This document shows positions 1 to 8,212 of a stretch of DNA of 44,062 nucleotides, in pieces. The stretch's first letter is position 1, and each line of letters begins with the position of its first letter. A program made the translations under genes and the position numbers. Below the pieces are notes generated by a model, which saw only the letters and a list, made by a program, of their open reading frames with translations, was not told the DNA's origin and ran no database searches. Origin of the DNA: Anaerolineae bacterium (GTDB lineage: Bacteria; Chloroflexota; Anaerolineae; B4-G1; SLSP01); the NCBI GenBank assembly GCA_016931185.1, contig JAFGFI010000272.1, forward strand, positions 1 through 44,062. The letters run 5' to 3'.

Positions 1-6
1 AAATTG

Positions 7-190
7 TGTAACCGTTTAGTTTTGTGAACGATTACCGTTTTCTGTCACCTGCTCCAGACAGAAACGCGGGTTTAGGTGTGTTTTTTCGTTGCCGGGCTAC
101 GCCCGGCAACGAAAAAACACCTCTTTCCTGCGGTGTAGCCGCTTTGCTGCCACTAATGGCACCGTTTGCTCACAAAACTAAACGCATACG
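7..190. repeat. MITE-like dispersed repeat, copy 1 (complete)
   Basis: Terminal inverted repeats CGTTTAGTTTTGTGA (13-27) and its complement (170-184) are perfect over 15 bp and extend imperfectly to about 7 and 190. A possible 6-bp target duplication AAATTG lies at 1-6 and 191-196. The centre is a perfect 20-bp stem (78-97 with 101-120) closed by the trinucleotide TAC. A second, right-truncated copy lies at 11161-11311 and starts at the same base (TGTAACCG), which supports the left boundary. No transposase is encoded, so a non-autonomous element is inferred. The reading frame that crosses it has no protein-like features. Confidence 0.75.
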
Positions 191-245
191 AAATTGCGAA
201 TTACATTTGGGCGCATTTCAAATAAGTTAGGAAATTGAGCCGACA

Positions 246-277
246 CATAAAACGTAAAGAACACTTGCGTTTTACGA
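246..277. repeat. Short hairpin shared with the 40.9-kb intergenic region
   Basis: The minus strand reads CGTAAAACGCAAG, a short loop, then TTTACGTTTTA, which can fold into a short stem. The same two arms occur at 40853-40897. This copy lies about 135 bp downstream of the stop of the large regulator on the minus strand and might end its transcript, although no U-tract follows. Apart from this hairpin and the MITE at 7-190, I see nothing else in 1-411. Confidence 0.45.
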
Positions 278-411
278 TGGCACACACTATCCTTGGCTAA
301 GTTTGGGCGCAAGTATGCCATTGAGGAAAGGAATGTCAAGAGACCGGATATAACAAATTTACAATCAAGAGAAGAAACTTTTCAAACTTTACCGCTTTTG
401 GGTATTATCAT

Positions 412-3400
412 TTAATTATCAGTACTATCTTCATGTAAACATATTAGCTCCCGATGCATATTCACGTTATTCAAAAATGAACGCCGTAAATCTTGATCCC
501 TAATCTTATCAGCGCGGGCCAGTAAACGATGATAGGCGATTTCTAACAAGTCATTAGCGCGCGCGTCTGTGTGAGTGCGCAGAACCTCAATACACGTCAG
601 ATAGACCTGGAACGGCGCATCCAATCCATCCAGAGTATTACGATCCAGATAAGATAGAATTTCTTCAACATAGAGTAATGCAAAGGAATGTTTCCCCTGC
701 ACCAGGGCGACCCGGGCTTCTCCGGCGATAGATTCAACTGCCAGATGCTGTTCACCTAGTGTGCGGCGAAGTTCCGTGGCCTGCTGATAAGTCGTCGCGG
801 CCTCTATGAACTCCCCTAACCCCAACAACGCGTGCGCCAAATGTGTGAGCGCAAAGCCCTGTCGTGAGCGATCCCCCAATTCCTCTGCCATACGCAGCGC
901 ACGCAAGCTATAGTCACGTGCAGCAGCATATTCCCCCAAATACCCCTTTAACAAGCCTAATTCTGATAACACAACGCTCTTCTCATGACGCACGCGGACT
1001 TCGTCACACAATCTCAGCGCGTGCGCCAGATAACGTTGCGCCTGCTCATAATCACCCAACATCGTATACAATCCCCCTAGGTGGGTAAGTGTCTGAATTT
1101 CTCCCTGTGGATCTCCAATATCACGGCTGACCGCAAGGGCTTGTTCAAAACACATTCGCGCCTCAACATAGTCCCCCTGCGCAGTATGGGCCACCCCCAG
1201 ATTACCAAGAGTCTGCTCCTCACATTTGCGGTCATTGAGTACCCCACAAAGATAGAGCGACTGCTCAAAATAGCCGATAGCCCGCACACTATCACCCTGC
1301 ATCGCGGCAATTTCTCCCAAATTAATGAGGGTGACAATTTCACCGCGCAAATCGCCAATATCACGGTGCAAACGTAGAGCATGTTCATAGTTAATTCGCG
1401 CACCCGCGTAGTCTCCCTGGTACGTCGAAACAATACCCAAATTGCGCAAACTGTCGGCCTCAATATGCCAAGCCTGTGAACGCTGAGCCAGCGCCTGTGC
1501 CTGCTCCAATCGCGCGCGGGCCGCTTCATATTCACCCTGCGACCAGAGCGAGAGACCCCATTCCAAATACCCGGAGGCTTCGGTGCGCAAACTGCGACAT
1601 TGATACGCTACACCAATCGCGGATAAAGCTACAGCAATTGCCTGGTCATACTTAGATTGTTCATTTAAAAAATGGGCTTCTTGTACCAACAACTTGCTCA
1701 ACAACGTCTGCAACCCTCGAGCGGGATGTTCAGCACCGTGGACGAGAGCTTGCACACGCTTTCCAGCCATGGAGAAAGCTAATTCCGCTTCCTCAAAAGA
1801 TCCCACACTTTGAAAAAATCTAGCCAATCCGGTAAGACAGCGATGAATGAGTGCAGTCTTCAGATACATCACAGCCCAACACCAAGCCTGCCAAACATTC
1901 TGGGTTTCATTCAAGATCTCGGTAACCGCCCGGTGAGAAGTTCGATCATTGAGAGCAATTTCTCGCTCTGTCACAAACGTAAGATAAAAATTACTATGGC
2001 GTTCCTGGGTAGTCTTGATATCCGCTGTTCCGGCAATCATCATCGCTTCCAGTTTTTCAGCCGCAAACTGTCGGATAAGTTCATGCAAACTATAACGTCC
2101 CGCTGTTGACCGGCGAAGCAAGGATTTCCGCGTTAGAAGAGCCAGATCTGCCGCCGTCATCATTGTAACTTCCAAGGCCGCAGTCTGCGTAAATCCCCCC
2201 CTAAAAACAGAGAGATGCGCGAGCGTGTGCTGTTCACTATCGGATAACAAACTCCAGACCATTTCAAACGTCGCCCGCAAGCCACGATAGGGGGGGGATA
2301 ATTCCGGATCTGCGAAAGAAACATCTCTCAAGTACTGTTGAAGAACCCCAACAACTTCACTACACGGCAAGCGCTCGATCCAGGCCGCCGCCAGTTCTAT
2401 CGCCAGCGGCACACCTGCTACAAGACGACATACCTGGATCACTTCTGGCAGTGTGTGCGCGGTCAATGCAAATTCTGCCGAAGTCCGCCGCGCACATTCA
2501 GCAAACAATTGCACACTGCTATAATTGACCGCTCCTGGCATATCATCTATTTCAGGTACAGGCAGTCCCATCACACGGATCGTATATTCTGCCTGGAAAT
2601 TTAATCGTTTGCGAGAAGTAACCAACACTGTCACGGCAGGGGCCTCCTTCAATAACTTAAGGACAAAGTCCATATTTACAATCATAGGTTCAAAATTATC
2701 AAGTAACAATAAAAGTTCTTTATCTCGCAAAAAAGCAAATAACTGCGCCTGGGGATGACTTTTTCCTGAAAAAGTGAGACCGAGAACACTGGCAATAATA
2801 AGGGGTAAGGCGCTGTTAAGAAAAGGTATATGGTTCCCAAAGGGTACATCCTGTGGAAAAGACTCACCGTTTTGGGAAATCGCATCATAATACTGAATAG
2901 AAGATGCCATATTTGGCTCTTCTACATCATTGACCAATGGCGCAACAGTCCCTATCAAAGGTACCATCCATACGCCATGCATAAAATGATCGATCAGAGT
3001 AGCTGCCGTGGCCAGAGCCAGGCATGTCTTTCCCACCCCTTCTTCTCCGACCAACGTTATCAACCGGTGTCCCCCATCCTGCAATAGCTCAATTAAATGC
3101 TCCATTTCAGACTCACGCCCGATAAAGGGCAAAACCTGCGGGGCAAGATTATGGCGCGTCTTCATCTGAATCTGGACACCGGATGTGGCAGAATACGCAT
3201 CTCCCATCCGTTTTAGCGAATAGTTATCCGGCTGCCATACCTCGGGCGACTTACCCGCACGGATGCGCTCATAAAGCTGTATTGTCTCCATTTCAGGTTC
3301 TATTCCTAAAGTATCCGCCAACAAACGACGATAAATCTCATATTGAGCCAAAGCAGCACTACGTTGTCCATTCAAGACCAATAGCTGCATTAATTGCCGC

Positions 3401-4059
3401 CTGGCTCTCTCTTCCCATGGAGCAATTGCTAATAGGGATGTCGCCACTCTAATCCCGGCTGCATATAGTTTGTGCTTCACATAATGTATGCTCAAACGGT
3501 AGAATGCCCGGAAGGCCAACTGTCGCAACCATTCACGCTGTCCCAAAACCCATTCCTGGAACACCGGCGCACCAGACACCTCAAATCCGGCCAAAAATTC
3601 CCCCTGATAAAGCAACATTGCCTTTTCTAAAGCCCCTACCTGAACTTCGGTCAAGGCTTCATCTAAAAGTGAAGCATCAGCAAGAACTAACCTCCCCCTA
3701 TTCAGTGATACGGCATCCATCTTACCTGAGTTAAAATTAATGCACTCACTAAACACCGCAATATCCAGCCAATAAGGACATTTACGATCAAATCCGATCC
3801 TGTGGTGAGTGATCAGCAAGTAAGGTGCCACATGTTCTCGCAATTCAGCAAGAGTCTGACTCAAACTCCGCTGGGCGATGGTTTCTGATTCATCTCCCCA
3901 TAGCAATCCGGCCACAGCCTGGCGAGTATGGGAACGACCTGTAAAAGCCAAGTAACTCAACAACGCCAACGCCTTCTGGGAAAGCAGCTCCGTGATTGAG
4001 ATGTCTCCCACAACAATATTCACCCCACCCAACAGGGTCAGCCGCAACTCATCATTCAT
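412..4059 (-). CDS. SARP-like transcriptional regulator with BTAD, NB-ARC-type ATPase and TPR repeats
   Basis: A 1215-residue cytoplasmic regulator of the AfsR/MalT-like STAND class. Residues 1-100 resemble an OmpR/SARP winged helix (start MNDELRLTLLGG). Residues about 105-270 are the bacterial transcriptional activator domain, ending LADTLGIEPEMETIQLYERI. Residues about 310-600 are an NB-ARC-like ATPase, with FIGRESEME, a P-loop GEEGVGKTC near 338-346, and Walker B LLLLLDNFEP. The C-terminal half holds many tetratricopeptide repeats of the form GDYxxAxxxxExAL. In this family the TPRs sense a ligand or partner and the ATPase acts as a switch. The start is supported by AAAGGGA six bases upstream. 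The gene is divergent from the IclR-fusion gene across 237 bp that also carry TGCTACTA direct repeats. The regulated target is not identifiable from the sequence. Confidence 0.85.
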   Translation of the reverse strand: MNDELRLTLLGGVNIVVGDISITELLSQKALALLSYLAFTGRSHTRQAVAGLLWGDESETIAQRSLSQTLAELREHVAPYLLITHHRIGFDRKCPYWLDIAVFSECINFNSGKMDAVSLNRGRLVLADASLLDEALTEVQVGALEKAMLLYQGEFLAGFEVSGAPVFQEWVLGQREWLRQLAFRAFYRLSIHYVKHKLYAAGIRVATSLLAIAPWEERARRQLMQLLVLNGQRSAALAQYEIYRRLLADTLGIEPEMETIQLYERIRAGKSPEVWQPDNYSLKRMGDAYSATSGVQIQMKTRHNLAPQVLPFIGRESEMEHLIELLQDGGHRLITLVGEEGVGKTCLALATAATLIDHFMHGVWMVPLIGTVAPLVNDVEEPNMASSIQYYDAISQNGESFPQDVPFGNHIPFLNSALPLIIASVLGLTFSGKSHPQAQLFAFLRDKELLLLLDNFEPMIVNMDFVLKLLKEAPAVTVLVTSRKRLNFQAEYTIRVMGLPVPEIDDMPGAVNYSSVQLFAECARRTSAEFALTAHTLPEVIQVCRLVAGVPLAIELAAAWIERLPCSEVVGVLQQYLRDVSFADPELSPPYRGLRATFEMVWSLLSDSEQHTLAHLSVFRGGFTQTAALEVTMMTAADLALLTRKSLLRRSTAGRYSLHELIRQFAAEKLEAMMIAGTADIKTTQERHSNFYLTFVTEREIALNDRTSHRAVTEILNETQNVWQAWCWAVMYLKTALIHRCLTGLARFFQSVGSFEEAELAFSMAGKRVQALVHGAEHPARGLQTLLSKLLVQEAHFLNEQSKYDQAIAVALSAIGVAYQCRSLRTEASGYLEWGLSLWSQGEYEAARARLEQAQALAQRSQAWHIEADSLRNLGIVSTYQGDYAGARINYEHALRLHRDIGDLRGEIVTLINLGEIAAMQGDSVRAIGYFEQSLYLCGVLNDRKCEEQTLGNLGVAHTAQGDYVEARMCFEQALAVSRDIGDPQGEIQTLTHLGGLYTMLGDYEQAQRYLAHALRLCDEVRVRHEKSVVLSELGLLKGYLGEYAAARDYSLRALRMAEELGDRSRQGFALTHLAHALLGLGEFIEAATTYQQATELRRTLGEQHLAVESIAGEARVALVQGKHSFALLYVEEILSYLDRNTLDGLDAPFQVYLTCIEVLRTHTDARANDLLEIAYHRLLARADKIRDQDLRRSFLNNVNMHRELICLHEDSTDN

Positions 4060-4098
4060 TAAGCTTCCCTTTCAAACACCTTGAACATCCGCTATATC

Positions 4099-4116
4099 TG
4101 CTACTACGTGCTACTA
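4099..4116. promoter_or_regulatory. Tandem TGCTACTA direct repeats
   Basis: TGCTACTA occurs at 4099-4106 and 4109-4116, so the units are repeated with a 10-bp period, about one helical turn. SARP-type activators are known to bind short direct repeats spaced about one turn apart. The sites lie just upstream of the SARP-like gene, so autoregulation is possible. This is inference only. Confidence 0.35.
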
Positions 4117-4210
4117 TCAGTTTAGCAGCACTCATAACAACTTTTGTTTCAAGGTCGTTACTCTAATGTGACAAAACCGACAAATTAGGAAACAGGGTAC
4201 TATTTTTCTT

Positions 4211-4238
4211 TTGACAAATCGCTTAAGTCCGTTATACT
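4211..4238 (+). promoter_or_regulatory. Promoter of the IclR-fusion/ABC transporter cluster
   Basis: TTGACA (4211-4216), a 16-bp spacer and TATACT (4233-4238) form a near-consensus sigma-70-type promoter about 58 bp before the ATG at 4297. The -10 lies inside the left half of the 40-bp palindrome, so a protein bound there would block RNA polymerase. Confidence 0.7.
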
Positions 4239-4264
4239 GGACTTAAGTCCAGTATAACGGACTT
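4225..4264. promoter_or_regulatory. Double operator: perfect 40-bp palindrome
   Basis: The 40 bases are a perfect inverted repeat centred between 4244 and 4245. Each 20-bp half is itself a dyad, AAGTCC-N8-GGACTT, so the site is two abutting operators. It covers the -10 and the expected transcription start of the downstream gene, an arrangement typical of a repressor site. The likeliest ligand is the IclR-type regulator encoded immediately downstream. The divergent regulator is an alternative. Confidence 0.7.
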
Positions 4265-4296
4265 TATGATACTATGACTACACATTTATAGGAACG

Positions 4297-5478
4297 ATGA
4301 ACTATCATCAGCATGTACCCGCCGCAGAGCGGACACTGAAAATTTTGGAATTGCTCTCTGCCACACCTGAAGGACTGAGATTAGGGGATATCCAGGCGGC
4401 TTTGGATATTCCTCGAAGTGCGCTGTTTGCATTGCTTAACACCCTGAAGATGATGGGGTATATTACGCAATCAGAAGTCCGGCAACCTTACTGTCCTGGC
4501 CCGCGCTTGCAAGCCCTGGCACAGCCTCAGATACCGGGAGTCAATACATTAATCTCCGCATTTTATGAAGAGGCAATACATCCAACAGAAACGCTGGCAT
4601 TGGCTATTCTGAGCGGCTCCGATGTGCTGATCTTAGCCGAGGCCCCCTGTGTCCACACCGTCCGCAGCGTATTTTCTCCCGGCCAAAGAGTGTCCGCAGT
4701 TCACCATCCTGCCGGTCACGTCATATTAGCCGGATGGCCCGAACCCACTTTAACCCATCGAATAGGAAAAGAAGATAAAGATTTCATCACTAACTTGCGA
4801 CAAGCACGCGAACATACCTTCATACGACAAACAGAGGAAGATACTGTCACCCTGGCCGTTCCTATCTGTCCAAATGGGCAACGTCCTGAAGCAGCCCTGA
4901 TCTGTAGCACACCTAGCTTTCGCTGGAACCCACCGCTGGGACAGGAGCACTTACAAATGTCAAGAGAAATGGCAGCACGCCTCTCATATCGCCTCGGCGC
5001 ACTAACATACCAACCTTATGGACATATCCACCAACACTTGCTTAAACCTAGTGTCCCCATGTCATCACAAGAACTACAAAGCTTCCTCGCCGGTCCGTGG
5101 GCAGCGCGGTTAGCCTGTGTACGCCCTGATGGTTCTCCACATGTCGTTCCCGTCTGGTACGAATGGCGCGATAATGTCTTTATCGTAGCTGCCTGGCCAG
5201 GATCGGTGTGGGCAGATTTTGTTATACAAAACCCATCCGTAGCTCTGACCATCGACGAACCCTGGCCTCCTATGCGTCGTGTGTTGGTGCGCGGTATTGC
5301 GCAAACCTTCTCTCCAACATCGCTTCCTGAAAACATCGAGAAGTTATATCAACGGCTAAGCGCGCGATACTTGGGAACCGCTGCGCAACATGCAAACTAT
5401 CATCACGGTTGGCGCGCCTTTCATATCCATGCCTCCCAAATCATCGCACGACGGGAACAAAAAGAGGCAGAGGCATAG
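4297..5478 (+). CDS. IclR-type regulator fused to an FMN-binding split-barrel (PPOX-like) domain
   Basis: A 393-residue protein with three parts. Residues 1-75 are an IclR-like winged helix (AAERTLKILELLSATPEG, then the recognition region IPRSALFALLNTLKMMGYI). Residues about 80-240 align in style with the IclR effector-binding domain (TVRSVFSPGQ, HHPAGHVILAG). Residues about 255-390 form a pyridoxamine-phosphate-oxidase-like split barrel (LACVRPDGSPHVVPVWYEW, then NPSVALTIDEPWPPMRRVLVRG). Such barrels bind FMN, F420 or haem, and IclR proteins normally end after the effector domain. The gene leads the transporter cluster and sits under a double operator, so an autoregulated repressor is likely. 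The ligand is not shown by the sequence. The start has only a weak AGGA. A 94-bp gap with low-complexity GGGAGCAGGGAGG-type sequence follows. Confidence 0.8.
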   Translation: MNYHQHVPAAERTLKILELLSATPEGLRLGDIQAALDIPRSALFALLNTLKMMGYITQSEVRQPYCPGPRLQALAQPQIPGVNTLISAFYEEAIHPTETLALAILSGSDVLILAEAPCVHTVRSVFSPGQRVSAVHHPAGHVILAGWPEPTLTHRIGKEDKDFITNLRQAREHTFIRQTEEDTVTLAVPICPNGQRPEAALICSTPSFRWNPPLGQEHLQMSREMAARLSYRLGALTYQPYGHIHQHLLKPSVPMSSQELQSFLAGPWAARLACVRPDGSPHVVPVWYEWRDNVFIVAAWPGSVWADFVIQNPSVALTIDEPWPPMRRVLVRGIAQTFSPTSLPENIEKLYQRLSARYLGTAAQHANYHHGWRAFHIHASQIIARREQKEAEA

Positions 5479-5572
5479 GAGAGCAAGGGAGTTAGGGAGC
5501 AGGGAGGCAAGGTGATAGGGTGATAAAAATGATAGCATAAACTATCAGATCACCAGCACCTGGTATCCAGTT

Positions 5573-6322
5573 ATGAATATTGTACTTGATCAGGTTTCAA
5601 AAACATTTATTAATCGCACATCGTCATTAACAGCCCTGGCCACGGTGACATTGACAGTAACATCGGGGGAGTTTGTATGTATCATCGGACCGAGCGGCTG
5701 TGGCAAATCCACATTATTGCGGTTGATCGCGGATCAGATTGCTCCAACCGGAGGAACAATCCACCTGGATAATAAATCTCCTAAGGCAGCGCGGACATGC
5801 AAAAGCATCGCCTGGATGGCCCAGCAACCTGCGCTTCTACCCTGGCAAACGGTATTGGATAATGTGCGACTTCCTCTGCTCGTTAATCGCAGACACCAAC
5901 ATCCCGCTCCCAGTCCCATTGAGTTGCTCAATAGTATGGGCCTAAGCGATTTCGCCACTGCTTACCCCAGCACACTCTCAGGAGGGATGCAACAGCGTGT
6001 GGCATTAGCACGCGCACTGGCAACCGGAGCTTCCTTGTGGTTGATGGATGAACCCTTTGCAGCTCTGGATGAATTAACACGTGAAGCCCTCACCGAGGAA
6101 GTATTTTCCCTATGGATGCGCTACCATCCCACAGTGCTATGGGTCACACATCAAATCGCCGAAGCCGCGCGGCTGGCCGACCGTATTGTGGTGATGACTG
6201 CACGTCCTGGGAATATTCGAGCTATCGTTTCAGTGCCTCAACCTCGCCCGCGCGATGAGACAAGCCCAGAAATCGTTCACCATATCCGCAAATTACGGTC
6301 ACTCTTGCGGGGTAAAGGATGA
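5573..6322 (+). CDS. ABC transporter ATP-binding protein (SsuB/TauB/ThiZ type)
   Basis: A 249-residue importer ATPase that powers the permease encoded next. Walker A GPSGCGKST is at residues 39-47, the Q-loop region is MAQQPALLPWQTVLDNV, the signature is LSGGMQQR, Walker B is LWLMDEPFAALD, and the switch histidine is in WVTHQ. The sequence matches the nitrate/sulfonate/taurine family, which also serves HMP and riboflavin uptake. No good Shine-Dalgarno precedes the ATG, so translation may depend on a leader or on coupling. The stop overlaps the permease start as ATGA, which indicates co-translation. Substrate identity cannot be read from the ATPase. Confidence 0.9.
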   Translation: MNIVLDQVSKTFINRTSSLTALATVTLTVTSGEFVCIIGPSGCGKSTLLRLIADQIAPTGGTIHLDNKSPKAARTCKSIAWMAQQPALLPWQTVLDNVRLPLLVNRRHQHPAPSPIELLNSMGLSDFATAYPSTLSGGMQQRVALARALATGASLWLMDEPFAALDELTREALTEEVFSLWMRYHPTVLWVTHQIAEAARLADRIVVMTARPGNIRAIVSVPQPRPRDETSPEIVHHIRKLRSLLRGKG

Positions 6323-7176
6323 ATCAAGAAATCAGAATCGAGAAATCGCAAATGACAAATCAAGATACTTACAATCTGCACACCCCATCCCATCCCACAC
6401 AGCGCGTACTTCCTAATCCAAAATTCCCAATCCAAAACCCATTATATTCTGTCATCCTCATCGTTGGCACGTCGTTACTGATCTGGGAAATAACTGTGCG
6501 AATCTGGCAAGTTCCAATTTACATCTTACCTGCTCCCTCTGTGATTGCGATCACGCTGCTGCGCCAACTACAAAGTTATCTTATTGCTGCCGCCATCACA
6601 CTAAGCGAAGCATTAGGAGGATTACTGTTAGGATACATCATCGGTATTGGCGTGGCGACTCTCATCACATTCAATACATATCTGGAACGTGGCGTGCTGG
6701 CACTTGCCATTTTACTCAAATCCACCCCAATGGTTGCCATCGCGCCGCTGCTCATTATTTGGTTCGGATTTGGCCCGCTACCCAAAATTATCATCACCGC
6801 CATCCTTACTTTCTTCCCTGTATTGGTCAACACGCACAGTGGATTACATGCCACCGAGGATGCTCTATTGGACTTTCTCCACTCTCTCAATGCCAGTTCC
6901 TGGGAAATATTCCGCTTCGCGCGCTGGCCCTCCGCGCTCCCCTATCTCTTTGCCGCGCTTAAAGTCGTCGCACCACTCTCACTTGTCGGAGCTGTTATTG
7001 CAGAGTGGGCAGGAGCCTCTACAGGACTAGGGCGCACGATGTGGTTAGCCTATACAAATCTTAATCTACCCGCGCTCTTTGCTGCTGTCTTCTGTTCTAC
7101 AACTATGGGTATCGGGCTGTATGCTTTAGTGGTTATATTAGAAAAGAAAATTGTATTTTGGCAAAGAAGTGAATAG
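6319..7176 (+). CDS. ABC transporter permease (SsuC/ThiX/RibX-like)
   Basis: A 285-residue inner-membrane permease with about six hydrophobic helices from residue 45 onward. The cytoplasmic coupling loop (EAA-like) is visible around LNASSWEIFRFARWPSALPY. It overlaps the ATPase gene by 4 bp. The first 45 residues are odd: they are translated from low-complexity DNA (ATCAAGAAATCAGAATCGAG-like and CAATCCAAAA runs) and look like a repeat-derived extension and not a conserved domain. A start at Met12 is possible. With the ATPase and lipoprotein it should form an importer for a small planar substrate. A RibX (riboflavin) or ThiX (thiamine precursor) role is likely but unproven. Confidence 0.85.
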   Translation: MNQEIRIEKSQMTNQDTYNLHTPSHPTQRVLPNPKFPIQNPLYSVILIVGTSLLIWEITVRIWQVPIYILPAPSVIAITLLRQLQSYLIAAAITLSEALGGLLLGYIIGIGVATLITFNTYLERGVLALAILLKSTPMVAIAPLLIIWFGFGPLPKIIITAILTFFPVLVNTHSGLHATEDALLDFLHSLNASSWEIFRFARWPSALPYLFAALKVVAPLSLVGAVIAEWAGASTGLGRTMWLAYTNLNLPALFAAVFCSTTMGIGLYALVVILEKKIVFWQRSE

Positions 7177-7210
7177 TAAAAGTTAGAAATTATAGTTATG
7201 GAGGGAATCG

Positions 7211-8209
7211 ATGAAACAGAATACCATACTGATATTTATACTCTTTATACTAATGGTTTCAGCGTGTACACGTACTCAAGTTCCAGTAGCCACAAAGTCA
7301 CTCACATTTATGGCAGGTTATAAACCGCAGGCCAACCTCCCCTTCGTGGGAGTATATGTAGCGCAAGAAAAAGAATTTTTTACAGAGGAAGGAATCGAGG
7401 TAGAGATCCAACACTCGGCGGGCAAAGGAGAACATCTACAACTGCTGGTTGCCGGAAAGGTACACATCACTACCCAGGATGCCGCCGTTTTGCTGACGCG
7501 GCGCGCCGACCCGGGACTGCCCCTGGTGTCCATTGCTCTCATTGGGCAACGTGGACAACAAGCCTTCGTTGCCCTAGAGGATGCGGGTATGACTACACCA
7601 CAGGATTGGATAGGACATAAGGTTGGCTTCAAGGGCACGCCACCACCCGATTTACTGGCATTACTGGATAAAGCCGGACTAGCAGAAAACGATGTGGAAT
7701 TGATTAACGTCGGATTTGACCCGCGCGTATTGACAGAAAAGATGGTAGATATTTATCCTGTCTACAATTCCAATGAACCCTATTTACTGCGCTCCTGGGG
7801 TTACGATTTGGTACAATGGGAAGCGGCTGACTATGGCATCCCTACGCTGGGATTAACTTACGTCACCACGCTGGACATTATCGAACAGGACCCCGAACGT
7901 ATCGCGCGCTTCACCCGTGCCGCGCTGCGTGGCATCACTTACGCCGAAACACACATTGACGAGGCCGTGGATATCGTAATGCAATATACCGGACCGGAAA
8001 CCGACCCCGCGCATATGCGGTTTATGCTGGAAACTGAGTTAAAAGATGCTCATTCCTCCACGACCGATATCTATGGTCTTGGTTGGCAAACGGCAGAACA
8101 GTGGCAGGCATTGTATGATTCGCTAGTTGCTTATGGAGCCATCGCAGACACGATAGAAGTGGAAGCCGCGTTTACGAATCGCTTCATTCAAGCATCTAAT
8201 ACACCTTAA
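7211..8209 (+). CDS. NMT1/THI5-family substrate-binding lipoprotein (RibY/ThiY-like)
   Basis: A 332-residue extracytoplasmic binding protein. A hydrophobic signal ends in the lipobox VSAC (Cys19), so the mature protein is lipid-anchored. The fold signature is GVYVAQEKEFFTEEGIEVEIQHSAGKG (given here in part: VAQEKEFFTEEGIEVEI) followed by TTQDAAVLL, as in NMT1/THI5-like proteins that bind pyrimidines, riboflavin and related heterocycles. RBS GGAGGG lies five bases before the ATG. It is the last gene of the cluster, and its TAA stop lies inside the 9-bp target duplication of the downstream MITE. The phrase GYKPQANLPFVGVYVA recalls RibY of Chloroflexus from memory, but I could not align it, so riboflavin is only a favoured guess. 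Confidence 0.85.
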   Translation: MKQNTILIFILFILMVSACTRTQVPVATKSLTFMAGYKPQANLPFVGVYVAQEKEFFTEEGIEVEIQHSAGKGEHLQLLVAGKVHITTQDAAVLLTRRADPGLPLVSIALIGQRGQQAFVALEDAGMTTPQDWIGHKVGFKGTPPPDLLALLDKAGLAENDVELINVGFDPRVLTEKMVDIYPVYNSNEPYLLRSWGYDLVQWEAADYGIPTLGLTYVTTLDIIEQDPERIARFTRAALRGITYAETHIDEAVDIVMQYTGPETDPAHMRFMLETELKDAHSSTTDIYGLGWQTAEQWQALYDSLVAYGAIADTIEVEAAFTNRFIQASNTP

Positions 8210-8212
8210 CCA

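Noticed and set aside
24..230. A 68-codon open frame at the left edge, and a similar one at 11170-11376 on the minus strand
   Set aside because: Both are readings through the two copies of the hairpin repeat, with no RBS and no protein-like features.
412..4059. Whether the NB-ARC/TPR regulator is an antiphage STAND (Avs-like) defence gene
   Set aside because: It has an N-terminal SARP winged helix and BTAD in place of a nuclease, protease or other effector, so a transcriptional role is better supported.
4060..4296. Possible FMN or TPP riboswitch before the transporter cluster
   Set aside because: I could not find the conserved FMN or TPP motifs. The leader after the predicted start is only about 50 nt, too short for either. 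A covariance-model search would settle it.
6576..6890. Long antisense frames over the permease (6576-6890 minus, 6647-7030 plus)
   Set aside because: They lie wholly within a well-supported membrane protein gene and show no independent start signals or motifs.
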